Shown here piece after piece: positions 8,996-17,757 of a DNA stretch of 35,049 bases. Both the position numbers and the translations under genes were made by a program. The notes under the pieces are model-generated. The model did no database searches. It saw only the letters and a program-made list of their open reading frames with translations, and was not told the origin of the DNA. Within the stretch, counting starts at the first letter, position 1, and the number at the start of each line of letters is the position of its first letter. The stretch covers positions 1-35,049 of the forward strand of contig CAIRHD010000391.1 in the NCBI GenBank assembly GCA_903878265.1, written 5' to 3'. The DNA is from an uncultured Bacteroidales bacterium (GTDB lineage: Bacteria > Bacteroidota > Bacteroidia > Bacteroidales > UBA4417).

Positions 8996-9050
8996 ATCAG
9001 CCTATGGCTGATGAGATCGCTTCGCTAAGTTGCAAATCCGCGCCAGCGGA
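8996..9050. repeat. Paired short palindromes
   Basis: Two perfect hairpins lie close together: ATCAGCC/GGCTGAT at 8996-9012 and TCCGC/GCGGA at 9037-9050. They fall in the ~140-bp gap between the membrane gene at 9079 and the start of the displaced RHS cassette, at a cassette boundary. They may be REP-like intergenic repeats. The function is unknown. Confidence 0.45.
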
Positions 9051-9078
9051 GGTGTTATTTGGTAATATGCATGCTTAA

Positions 9079-9369
9079 TTACCATTCAGTAAATAAAATT
9101 AAATACACAAAAATCAAAAACAAGCAAAATCCAATAGTCGTGAAGACTAAATGCTGACGAAGAATTAGCCTTTCATATTTGCTAATGTTTTTGTTTTTTT
9201 TAATAACTAAATAGATTTTCTTAAAGTCCTGTAAAGAATCTACAGTAGTTGTCGTATTTGCGTGTTCTTTCTGCATGATTTCATATACTTTCTTTCGAAA
9301 AGATAGAATATAGAAAGTACATATCCCTACAAGAGACAAAACAATTACTATTAACAAAGTATTTTTCAT
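9079..9369 (-). CDS. Small membrane protein, putative immunity protein of the full-length RHS toxin
   Basis: This 96-residue protein has a transmembrane helix at residues ~4-24 and another at ~73-93, with a charged Lys-rich stretch between them. It lies about 27 bases behind the stop codon of the large RHS gene on the same strand, the usual place for a cognate immunity gene. There is no recognisable domain. It is not similar by eye to the putative immunity protein at 7402-7770, as expected if each protects against a different toxin tip. The role is inferred from position. Confidence 0.6.
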   Translation of the reverse strand: MKNTLLIVIVLSLVGICTFYILSFRKKVYEIMQKEHANTTTTVDSLQDFKKIYLVIKKNKNISKYERLILRQHLVFTTIGFCLFLIFVYLILFTEW

Positions 9370-9395
9370 GAATTAGATTTCAATTAAAAAAAATA

Positions 9396-12300
9396 TTAAC
9401 GTCTACCAGGTCTACACCAAAAATTATTATCAGGAAGTGGAGCAATAAAAGTATATGTGTGGTTTACAAAATAACCAGTTCCTACTCCTACATTTAATCC
9501 GCCAACACGTGTATTCTCTCCAGGCAAGCCACCTCCATAAATCCAATCACCTGCAAATTCACCGCCGAATGGTCTATATCCAAATATTTTTATTGGGAAA
9601 GAAAAACTTATATCGACAGCTGATCCGCCTAAATCTGAAGTTTTGAATCCATTATTAGTTCCATACATTCCCATTCCTGCAGTTGCACCGTAGCCTGCCG
9701 TCCAACCAATTGTAAAGTACATATTTGAATTCCCATAACTATCGATTACACTTCCAATATCTATTGTAGCTCCATATCCATATGCGGCAGTACCATTAAA
9801 AACAGAAATTATATATCCCTTACCGCCCCCCGGTGGATCACCCTCTCCCATATCGCCTTCGAAACTCTTCCCATATCCAACATTTCTAGCTTCCAATAAT
9901 TTCATTTTATTCTCGAATGCTTTTTCAGACCCTGCCTTTTCATTAAATCCCATTTGCTTATTAAATTGAGCAAGAAGATCCCCTGTTAATGGTCCTAAAT
10001 TCGGTCTTATTACATTATTAAAAACATTAGTATACGAAGTTACTTCACCGTTATTGGTGTATTGTCCAAGACCCCAATCATAGGAATAACCACTTGAGCT
10101 TGGCGAAGACCATTGACCATAAGGCCTGAATGTACCGTTAGCGATAGACCCCATGTAACCACCACCGCCAATTATTGGGTTTTGCATGTCGCAATCCAAA
10201 GGTTTTTGGTGGTATCCACTTGGATCAGTATATTTAAGCGGGTTGTTTAAGCAATAGCTATAGCGGTTGTAGTTTTGGGAGTTGGAGGGGTTTTGTATAA
10301 AGGGATCGGGGGAGAGGAAACGGGCAAGGGCGGGGTCGTAAACGCGGCCATTCATATTGATAAGGCCGAACCTATCGAGGTGTTGGTGGCCGGTATAGCC
10401 ACGGTCGAAAAGAAAGGATGTGGGCACCTCGGCATAGCCCCAGGTGGTTGGGTTGCGGCGGCGGCCCCAGGGATCGAAGGCGAGGGTTTCCAGTTTATTG
10501 CCAGCACCATCGGTAATAACGTTAAATGTACCCTGATAATCGGAGTGGATATAAAAAGGACTGGTTGTAATACCATCCTTTATTTCAATAATGGCTACAA
10601 CTTCACTACCGGCTGAAATATAATGGAGGTAATGTGTTTTTTTTGTTATATGATCTATTTCAACCTCGAAGTTGTCGAAATAGTATTTGGTCTGTATTTC
10701 GTCGCCCCAGGATTTTAGATATTCGTAGGTATATGATTTTATCCTTTCAGAATTGGTGCCATAAGTGATTTCGCACATTTCGCCATCGTTGCCCGAGCCA
10801 ATATACTTTACTTTATTAAAGCCGTTGTAGTCAATGCTTTGATTGTGGGCAGAAGCCAAATACGTGCTTGTAGGTTGGGTTATACCCGTTACGGCATGTG
10901 GCCCGGCTGACGCCCCATAGGTATATAGACCATTAGTTTGCTGGGTTACATCGCTTTTGGTGTGTACGTTGCCACTGGCTGAATATTGCATGCCGTATTT
11001 TGTGCCATTGTTTACCTGCCAGGAAGTCAGGCGCTCTTTTAACAATGGGTCGTACTCGTAGTTTTCGGTAAGGCTGTTCAATACATCCTTTTTCCAATTC
11101 AAATTACCAGTAAACTTATCGAACGAATATAATTGCAACTGAATACCTTCGCCAGTAGCAATACTGGCAGGGAAACCGTAAGCATCGTATTCCCTGTGTG
11201 TTTGCAGCCCATTGCCCGAAATATAATCGGTTAGCTGACCCCGTGCATTGGCAGAGGTGGCAGTCCATAGTTGGTTTGATGTGGCATCTTCAGTTATATT
11301 AGCCATGTAACCGTAAGCATTGTATCCATATTTTATTTTATACCCTGTAGGGTATGTATAGTTTAGCAGCAAACCCGATGCTTCGTCGTAGCCGTATGCA
11401 AAGGTATAAATTGTACCGTCAATTGATTCGGATTTTGTAGCCGCACGGTTAAAATTATCATAAGTAAATGAAGTAATTATTTTTTTGTTGTCGTTGAGCG
11501 TTTTTTCGATACTGAGCAATTGACCAAAACCGGAGGTAGAATGAGATTCGCCATAAGAATAAACACTTATTTCCCGATCGGGCATGAGCGACTTTGTTTT
11601 TAACCTACCCAGGTTATCGTATTGCAAAGTATGAATATTGTTGCGGGCATCGGTTTGGGTAAGCAATTCGCCAAATGCATTGTAAGTGTACGCGGTTTTA
11701 CCAGCGTCGGGGTCTATCACCTGGGTTTGGTTCCCGGCATCGTCGTATTCGTACAATGTAGTAGCACCCTGGGCAATAATAGATCGCACTTTGGAAAAAG
11801 CATAGTATTGATAGCTTAAAGTACCTTCGGTTGGATCTTTTACTTCGACCGGGCTGCCTAAAACATTAACAGTTGTTTGTTTCCAAACATTAGTGGCAGA
11901 GTTTGTAACTTTAGTAGTAAGGCCAGAAAAATCAGTTTGGATGATAGCCCCCGTAGGTAACATTTGCGTTGTAACCCTGCCAATATCGTCGTAATTGTAT
12001 GTTGTCCATTGGTAAGGTTTGTCGGTGCTAAAAAAAGGCTCTGATATTTGCGAGATGCGACCCAATTGATCGTAACGGGTTTCGACACATTTATATTCGC
12101 CATTTAGCCCATTAGTAATTGTAACCATGGGGCGGCTATACTTGTCGTAAAAGGTAAGCGTTTTCCCCCAATTTTCTGTATTTTTCACCAGGCTTTTAAA
12201 CGAAAGCGAATAATACAAAGCTTTCTCAGGGGGTGTAAACCCGGTTATGGATGAACTCCAACCTAAAATGTTTTGGTTAGCAGTGCCATCAGCTTGTGTT

Positions 12301-15300
12301 GTTTTGACAACCCTGCCAACTATATCATATTCGGAACTGGATATCAGGTTGTCGGGGGCAGTGACAGAAAGCAACCTGCCTGTGAGCACATCGTAATTGT
12401 ATGTTGTGATAATATCCTTGTCAGCTGTTTCAGCTTTTATGGTTTTTGATGTCAAAAAACGGCTGTTATATCCGTTGCCCGACTCGTACGAGTATACGAC
12501 CTTGCGCTCGGCTGAGGTGCCATTGTTTATGGCTTTAAGGGTCTCGCTGGTTAAATTGCCATATATATCATAGGTGTACCAAGTTTCAGTTTTCAGGTTG
12601 GTGCCATTTCCATTAGGAAAGTACTCCTTGTATTCCAACCAAGGAGTTAAGAAGGAATTTTTGATATAATAATGAAATTTAGTTGAGTTGATATATGTAT
12701 CAATTACTTGGTTTGAGTGATGGGCAGTTTTTATCTCGATTGTTTCAGGAAGACCAATATTCCAATAAATCTCACTGGGTGTATAAAATGTTGTTGTTGT
12801 GGTTTTGGACCATGAGGGGTTGGTAGGTTCAGAGGAAGTTGCAGTTTCATCCATTATTGAAACAGTTTTCGACGAATTGCCATATTTATCAATATCGGTT
12901 ACTGACTGATGCTGAATAACAATACCCTTGTAGCTATGAATGGCATCATTGTCCCAGTTTTTGGTTACACTTTGTGTATAGACAGGTATAAAATTTAGTT
13001 TCTCAGGGTCAGGAATTTTGAAATCAAGAATATTTTCGGTTGAAGACAATAACTTATTTTGAACACCTTCATGCATTGAGTGGGTTGTGACCGAAGCCGG
13101 ATATAATTGGAAATATTTGTTATCCTTAATCATGACTTCGTTTAATGTGGTATTGCAGAGGTTGTTTTGCCAAGATACAAATACTGTTTTTTTGAATCCG
13201 AGGAAACCCTTGCCTGTTAAGTGGGAAACCGGAGTATAGAAGGTATAAGTGTTCCTGTCCCATTTTTCTTCTTTTTCGCCTAAGGTATAAGACTCGGACA
13301 CTACCATATCTTTGAATTTTGGCTTCGAGAGTGGGTAATTGGCATATAGAGAACCCGAAGATCCAAAGGAGGTGTAATTGATGTTGGTTTGCACCCCGAA
13401 CCCATTTGTTATTGAGCCTATTGCATTTTTACCCAAGCCAGAATCGATAAAAGGGGCTATTACCAATTCGTCGTAACTAGGAAGCTTTCCAGGCCCAAGA
13501 ACGGTATTGTACCGTGCAGATACAATTATATCCCTAATACCGTTGCCGTCCCTGTCGGCAGTGATATAATTTAAAAATTGGTCAGCCGGAATGTACATAG
13601 GAACAGAAGTATCACAAGCGTGCCATGAAAAACCATCAGGCATTGTAAATTTGAGATTTAGCAACAGCTCCTGACCAAAAGATAAATTTATAAAATCAGC
13701 CTTGCCATCGTTATTAAAATCTTCGACAAAAGAAGGCAACTCATTTAAATTGCCCTCATTTGGAGATTGTGGTTGGAGAAAAACACTGCCGATGGAAAAA
13801 TATGTATGTTTTTCAAATTCGTGCTTTACAGTATCATTTTCGATGTAACAAATATCAGTTTTTCCATCGCCATTAAAATCAGCATAATAAGCTGCCTGAT
13901 CGCTTAATGAATAAAAAGTGGCAATATTTGTTGTAAACCTAGGCAGAAGTTGAAAACCCGCATCAGTTGAGAATCTGTAAACTTTATATTTAAAATCAGG
14001 AAATTCCCTGAATAGTAATTCGACAGACGCGTCACCGTTAAAATCGCCCAGTATTTGGATTTGGTTTTCGCTTGAAACAGTGAGTGTGTTGCTGTTTAAG
14101 ATATATTCAAAAGTGTTGTTTGTTGTATTGTAGTTGCCTAACAATAGCTTGCACTGGTTAGAGTTTACTACCACTATATCATTTATGGCATCACCTGTAA
14201 GGTCGCCGATAAGGATTTTGCCTGAAAGTGCATTTCCGAAAACCTTTATTAAGCTTGTGATAGATGCATCGTAATCGTATATTTTAATGCCCTCACTGTC
14301 GACAAAAAGTAACTCGTCGTCGCCGTTTGCATCCCAATCGATTGCATGAAGCTCGTTGCCCCGTAGTGAGCCAATAACAGGTATTTCTAAATTGCCGATG
14401 TTTGCGTTCATATAAACCGATATGACATTTTGATACAGGTTCCATTGCAAAGTATCCTCCAATTTTGATTTGTAAACCGCAATTTCATCCTTATTATCAC
14501 CTGTTAAATCAAGACTTATATTAACCACTTTTGAGTTTGCTTTTAAATAATCGGCATTAGCCAGAAAATTGCCCTGAACGTATTTAGGTTGATAGAATTC
14601 CCAATCAAAATGAGTAGGGTTTACAATATTAACATTAGAGAATTGGCTATCTTTTATCAATCGTTTAACAAGAGAAATGTCACTGATAAAATAATCGGCA
14701 CAAACCCCCTTTTGCGCATAGTAATCGATCAAATAATGTTTAAATGTATTATTTCCCGCAGGCAGACCTGTTGTAACCAATATTTCAGTTAGCAGCCATG
14801 TGCTTTGATTGACAAACAGGTTAGTGTCGTTTTCGAAATAAGATGTTTGATGCAATGGTGCCGGTACAGCCGTGTTATAACAAAATGTTATAAGATTCTC
14901 ACCTGAGATACCCCCATTTTCGCCAGTGTATTGTATTGAAGATGGGTGCAATTCACCTTTTGATAATGTGCCCTCGTATTTATAGTAAATTGTGTTTTTA
15001 CCTGTACGATCTGTTAGACTGTTAATGTGCCATGCAATGGGGTTATTATCCGATACAAGGTTAGTATGCAAACAAATTTGCCTGCTATTGCCAGAATTTC
15101 CATACTCGGCAATTGAACCATCTTTATTAAACACTTTATAATATGAGCCATATTCGCCAGATTGTATAAATAATATTTTGGTTGCCATATCTGTCTCCAT
15201 ACGGTATTCATCTGTTGCTACTTTGATAAGATGTTGACCGTTGAGTAATAATTCGTCGTTTACAAAATCAATATTTTTATTTTGACCATTATAGTAAGAA

Positions 15301-15599
15301 GTTTGGTTTGCCCGAGTAATAGCCGAAAATCCAGCCAAACTCCAGCCCTGGCCTAATATATTACTCCCAGACTGACTATTATAGACCAAAGAAAGCGCGG
15401 GTAATAGTCCTGCCCGGCCGGCGGGTAATTCGATTGGAATGGAATACATAGCTGCACCTGTTGGCGAAACCGCAAAACTGCCAGGCAGTGTACCTACAAC
15501 AGGAAATGTATTTTCGGTATTGGCTTTGGTAACAAGAACCTGAGCAGTGCAAAAAGAGGCAAAAAGAGAAATGATTGATAGTAAAGTAAATGTTTTCAT
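9396..15599 (-). CDS. Large secreted SpvB/FG-GAP/RHS-repeat polymorphic toxin
   Basis: The frame is open from 15647, but I choose the ATG at 15599 because it begins directly with a signal peptide (MKTFTLLSIISLFASFCTAQ). The protein is about 2067 residues. The N-terminal part resembles the SpvB/TcaC domain (GSFAVSPTGAAMYSIPI, LGQGWSLAG). Residues ~380-760 hold at least seven FG-GAP/VCBS-type Ca-binding repeats (DLTGDNKDE, DFNGDGKTD, DFNNDGKAD and others). From ~1050 to ~1680 run YD/RHS repeats, such as YDNLGRL and YDDAGNQ. The RHS core (DPWGRRRNP to KYTDPSGY) ends near residue 1800. A ~260-residue Gly-rich tail follows, probably the variable effector; no catalytic motif is clear. It follows the T9SS companion gene and precedes a membrane immunity candidate. 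The fold is expected to be a Tc-toxin-like RHS cocoon. It has no T9SS domain of its own, so the export route beyond the inner membrane is uncertain. Confidence 0.88.
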   Translation of the reverse strand: MKTFTLLSIISLFASFCTAQVLVTKANTENTFPVVGTLPGSFAVSPTGAAMYSIPIELPAGRAGLLPALSLVYNSQSGSNILGQGWSLAGFSAITRANQTSYYNGQNKNIDFVNDELLLNGQHLIKVATDEYRMETDMATKILFIQSGEYGSYYKVFNKDGSIAEYGNSGNSRQICLHTNLVSDNNPIAWHINSLTDRTGKNTIYYKYEGTLSKGELHPSSIQYTGENGGISGENLITFCYNTAVPAPLHQTSYFENDTNLFVNQSTWLLTEILVTTGLPAGNNTFKHYLIDYYAQKGVCADYFISDISLVKRLIKDSQFSNVNIVNPTHFDWEFYQPKYVQGNFLANADYLKANSKVVNISLDLTGDNKDEIAVYKSKLEDTLQWNLYQNVISVYMNANIGNLEIPVIGSLRGNELHAIDWDANGDDELLFVDSEGIKIYDYDASITSLIKVFGNALSGKILIGDLTGDAINDIVVVNSNQCKLLLGNYNTTNNTFEYILNSNTLTVSSENQIQILGDFNGDASVELLFREFPDFKYKVYRFSTDAGFQLLPRFTTNIATFYSLSDQAAYYADFNGDGKTDICYIENDTVKHEFEKHTYFSIGSVFLQPQSPNEGNLNELPSFVEDFNNDGKADFINLSFGQELLLNLKFTMPDGFSWHACDTSVPMYIPADQFLNYITADRDGNGIRDIIVSARYNTVLGPGKLPSYDELVIAPFIDSGLGKNAIGSITNGFGVQTNINYTSFGSSGSLYANYPLSKPKFKDMVVSESYTLGEKEEKWDRNTYTFYTPVSHLTGKGFLGFKKTVFVSWQNNLCNTTLNEVMIKDNKYFQLYPASVTTHSMHEGVQNKLLSSTENILDFKIPDPEKLNFIPVYTQSVTKNWDNDAIHSYKGIVIQHQSVTDIDKYGNSSKTVSIMDETATSSEPTNPSWSKTTTTTFYTPSEIYWNIGLPETIEIKTAHHSNQVIDTYINSTKFHYYIKNSFLTPWLEYKEYFPNGNGTNLKTETWYTYDIYGNLTSETLKAINNGTSAERKVVYSYESGNGYNSRFLTSKTIKAETADKDIITTYNYDVLTGRLLSVTAPDNLISSSEYDIVGRVVKTTQADGTANQNILGWSSSITGFTPPEKALYYSLSFKSLVKNTENWGKTLTFYDKYSRPMVTITNGLNGEYKCVETRYDQLGRISQISEPFFSTDKPYQWTTYNYDDIGRVTTQMLPTGAIIQTDFSGLTTKVTNSATNVWKQTTVNVLGSPVEVKDPTEGTLSYQYYAFSKVRSIIAQGATTLYEYDDAGNQTQVIDPDAGKTAYTYNAFGELLTQTDARNNIHTLQYDNLGRLKTKSLMPDREISVYSYGESHSTSGFGQLLSIEKTLNDNKKIITSFTYDNFNRAATKSESIDGTIYTFAYGYDEASGLLLNYTYPTGYKIKYGYNAYGYMANITEDATSNQLWTATSANARGQLTDYISGNGLQTHREYDAYGFPASIATGEGIQLQLYSFDKFTGNLNWKKDVLNSLTENYEYDPLLKERLTSWQVNNGTKYGMQYSASGNVHTKSDVTQQTNGLYTYGASAGPHAVTGITQPTSTYLASAHNQSIDYNGFNKVKYIGSGNDGEMCEITYGTNSERIKSYTYEYLKSWGDEIQTKYYFDNFEVEIDHITKKTHYLHYISAGSEVVAIIEIKDGITTSPFYIHSDYQGTFNVITDGAGNKLETLAFDPWGRRRNPTTWGYAEVPTSFLFDRGYTGHQHLDRFGLINMNGRVYDPALARFLSPDPFIQNPSNSQNYNRYSYCLNNPLKYTDPSGYHQKPLDCDMQNPIIGGGGYMGSIANGTFRPYGQWSSPSSSGYSYDWGLGQYTNNGEVTSYTNVFNNVIRPNLGPLTGDLLAQFNKQMGFNEKAGSEKAFENKMKLLEARNVGYGKSFEGDMGEGDPPGGGKGYIISVFNGTAAYGYGATIDIGSVIDSYGNSNMYFTIGWTAGYGATAGMGMYGTNNGFKTSDLGGSAVDISFSFPIKIFGYRPFGGEFAGDWIYGGGLPGENTRVGGLNVGVGTGYFVNHTYTFIAPLPDNNFWCRPGRR
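10211..10554 (-). repeat. RHS core repeat, copy 3 of 3 (in the full-length gene)
   Basis: This is the core of the intact RHS gene. Its downstream end, where toxin tails diverge, is just after the DPSGY motif. Copy 1 remains similar for about 25 further codons; copy 2 does not. Confidence 0.8.
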
Positions 15600-15663
15600 A
15601 CAGGAGTGCTGATTAAAATTGGTATTTTGAGAGAATGGTTTAAACATGCTTTTATTGACCCTG

Positions 15664-16110
15664 TTATTGTTTGATTATTTTCCAACTCTCAACTTTACCG
15701 CCAACCCTGACCTTTAAGAAATAGACTCCCGGTGTGAAATTGCTGAGGTCAATAGTTTGCTCGTTGGCCTTTAGCTGGAATGAACTTATAAGCTCTGCTT
15801 TTGCCGTAAATAAAAATGCATCAGCATCCATATCATTGTTTAGACCATCAAAATGTACTTGTATGAAATTATTTGTTGGGTTTGGAGAAATTGCAATTGT
15901 AAAATCGGGCAAAACCAGTTTCGGTTCATCCTTGATAACATTGGGGAGCAAACTATCGGCAATAGTGGTTTTAGTTTCTTTAGAAACCATGATTTTTGCT
16001 ACCCTGTTGCCACAAGCATCGTAATTAAACTTGATATTTTGGCTAAAACCAAAAGAAGAAATAAGCAATGTGCAGCTTAACAGGCAGGTATTTAAGCTAA
16101 TTTTTTTCAT
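15664..16110 (-). CDS. Small T9SS-sorted companion of the RHS protein
   Basis: This 148-residue protein has a signal peptide (residues 1-23, cleavage after GFS), then a single RHS/YD-like motif (FNYDACGNRVAKI, residues ~27-39), a short linker and a C-terminal T9SS sorting domain of ~75 residues (ISPNPTNN, then LSNFTPGVYFLKV and a final WKIIKQ). It lies 64 bases upstream of the RHS start on the same strand, so the two are likely co-transcribed. A YD motif attached to a sorting signal suggests it may link or guide the RHS protein to the T9SS, since the large protein lacks its own sorting domain. That is inference. It could instead be a remnant of an older RHS 3' end joined to the sorting domain. 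Confidence 0.75.
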   Translation of the reverse strand: MKKISLNTCLLSCTLLISSFGFSQNIKFNYDACGNRVAKIMVSKETKTTIADSLLPNVIKDEPKLVLPDFTIAISPNPTNNFIQVHFDGLNNDMDADAFLFTAKAELISSFQLKANEQTIDLSNFTPGVYFLKVRVGGKVESWKIIKQ

Positions 16111-16377
16111 GTTTTCTGTTTAAATATTGGATATGCAAAGATGGGGATGCAGCAATGTGAATTGTAATTCAAATTGCGAATACAATATTGAGAAAACGAA
16201 TAATTTATAACCCAGGCGAATAGTGTTAAAATCAAATAAAAAAGAAAAAGGGTTTTACGCGAATTTTATATAACAAAATAGATAACACGTTTAAAAAGAG
16301 GAATACATGATTTATAAACCTAACACTGAAAGTGGGCAAATTGATGAAATGCCACACCTTTTCTATAGCATGTTTGA

Positions 16378-16514
16378 GTCCGCTCCGATAACCCTAAAAA
16401 ATAGAAAAACACAGAGGCACAGAGAATACAGAGTGTTGTTAATGAGGACTACAAATTTATTGATACTTAATTGTTTTGCTCCTTTATGGCGAAAAAAGAT
16501 TTTTCGGAGTGGAC
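16378..16514. repeat. MITE-like element, copy 1 (137 bp)
   Basis: It is bounded by GTCCGCTCCGA at 16378-16388 and TCGGAGTGGAC at 16504-16514, imperfect inverted repeats with one mismatch over 11 bases. The inside is non-coding and AT-rich, with a CACAGAGGCACAGAG stretch near the left end. The same ends bound a similar segment at 30719-30865. No transposase is present, and no clear target-site duplication is visible. It is best called a short non-autonomous or palindromic intergenic repeat. Confidence 0.65.
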
Positions 16515-16763
16515 ACATGGTTAGGATTGTTAATAACTTGTTTATAACTGATGTTGAAAAAAGTATTACCTTTTATACACTTGCCGTATTAACCCTAAAC
16601 ATATTGAAGCATTGCAAATGTTCTTTAAATTAATTTTGATAAGGATATTCTTTACTTAGAACAGTATATTTATTTTCATCTTGAGAAAATATTGAGCTTT
16701 GTATTGAATACAATGCGATGAGGCCTTTTACAGATGATTTAGGTTTTCCCGTTAGGGAAATGC

Positions 16764-16808
16764 GAAGGGTAAAAATATGAAGGGTAAAAATGCGAACTGA
16801 TAAAAATG
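16764..16808. promoter_or_regulatory. Three tandem 15-bp repeats upstream of the XRE gene
   Basis: The units begin at 16764, 16779 and 16794, the first two as GAAGGGTAAAAAT and the third as GAACTGATAAAAAT. They end about 40 bases upstream of the XRE start codon, so they are candidate operator sites for autoregulation. They contain AAAAATGCGA, also found twice in tandem upstream of the integrase (30227-30250), so recombination arm sites are an alternative. Confidence 0.45.
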
Positions 16809-16845
16809 TCAAAATTATATTGTGATTACTAATATAACAGAACGG

Positions 16846-17166
16846 ATGGAGATTGGATATAAAATTAAGAAAATCAGAGAATTTCGCAATTTTAGCCAGG
16901 AATATATGGCAGAATTATTAGGAATCACCCAAGGATCCTATAGTAAGATTGAAAAAGGACAAACGAAATTAGATATTGACAGATTTCAGTTAATAGCAGG
17001 AGTATTAAATGTTGAACCTGTATTTTTACTCAATTTTGATGAGGGCAAAGTATTTGAGCGATGTAACAGATGTGTAGGATCGCCTCATAAACCTGAAAAT
17101 ATTTGTTCAATATCCGCCAAATGCAACCCTAAAAAGATGGGAGGACAGGCAGATGAGCAAAGTTAG
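16846..17166 (+). CDS. XRE-family helix-turn-helix transcriptional regulator
   Basis: This protein has about 106 residues from the ATG at 16846; an upstream in-frame GTG at 16822 would add eight. The ATG is preferred because XRE proteins usually begin a few residues before the first helix. Residues ~5-62 form a lambda-Cro/C1-type HTH: KIKKIREFRNFSQEYMAEL, then the recognition helix around TQGSYSKIEKGQTKL. The rest is short, with several Cys residues (RCNRCVGSP, ICSISAKC). They are suggestive of metal binding but the pattern is not a known motif. It is the only plus-strand gene in the defence region and is convergent with the Argonaute gene. XRE proteins next to R-M or defence genes often act as control regulators; whether this one does is inference. 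Tandem repeats at 16764-16808 may be its operators. Confidence 0.85.
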   Translation: MEIGYKIKKIREFRNFSQEYMAELLGITQGSYSKIEKGQTKLDIDRFQLIAGVLNVEPVFLLNFDEGKVFERCNRCVGSPHKPENICSISAKCNPKKMGGQADEQS

Positions 17167-17757
17167 TTAACGAAGAATGTAAAAAAAAAGGATAAGGTTC
17201 AAAATATGAAGGTGAGTGAGTTTTGTGTAAGCAGCAAAAGAGGTAAGGCCGATTTGAAAAGAATGATTCTAATGATATGTTAATGAGAATATGAACATAA
17301 AGCCTAGTTTTATTTTTATTTGCGATGGACTAATTACGATAGGCAAGTATAACAAACTGAAAAAGAAATCGTAAATAGTAATTTATAATTCGTATATTTT
17401 AGGGTTGAACCTAGGCTAAAAAAAAGCCCTAATTTTCGATGGCCTTGAGTTTTTGTCCGCAAATTAAGTGACTAAAAAAAGGCGCAATGTTTCACACAGA
17501 GAAGAACAACTGACATGGCTAATATGAAATTTGTCGTTGTATTTTACAATATGCACATTCTTTATTTTTCATTATCACAAATCGTACCTACTCGGCTTCA
17601 TCAATGGGTTGACCATCAAACCTTCTAACGATTACATGCATAAAAAACAGCGCATGAGTGGGATGGCCTTGCTATTTCAACGATCAAAGCTACTACAAAA
17701 GGCAACCGCTTCGAGGGTTGAAAAACCGCTCGAAGGGTTGGTTCGAAAGGTTTAAAA
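17167..17757. other. Intergenic stretch between XRE and Argonaute genes
   Basis: No convincing gene is seen. Small open frames exist on the plus strand, for example a 25-codon frame from 17206 and a 37-codon frame from about 17515, but they lack recognisable features. A strong hairpin lies at 17710-17734. The two flanking genes converge here, so it should contain their terminators, but no classic hairpin plus T-run is obvious. Confidence 0.45.
17710..17734. repeat. Hairpin just behind the Argonaute gene
   Basis: TTCGAGGGTT pairs with AACC-G-CTCGAA around a GAAA loop: ten base pairs with one bulged G. It lies 24 bases downstream of the Argonaute stop codon. No T-run follows on the minus strand, so it may protect the 3' end of the mRNA rather than terminate it. 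Confidence 0.5.

Noticed and set aside
10352..10576. Frames on either strand over the RHS cores (10275-10616 plus, 10352-10576 minus)
   Set aside because: They are shadows of the well-supported RHS core coding sequence.
15005..15030. GACTGTTAAT match to the tRNA-Asn anticodon region
   Set aside because: It lies inside the RHS coding sequence with no T-arm or acceptor pairing; it is a chance match, not the missing att site.
16307..16633. 108-residue plus-strand frame
   Set aside because: Most of it is read through MITE-like copy 1; the peptide has no domain features.
17531..17755. 74-residue plus-strand frame
   Set aside because: It runs through a hairpin next to the Argonaute 3' end and has no recognisable features.
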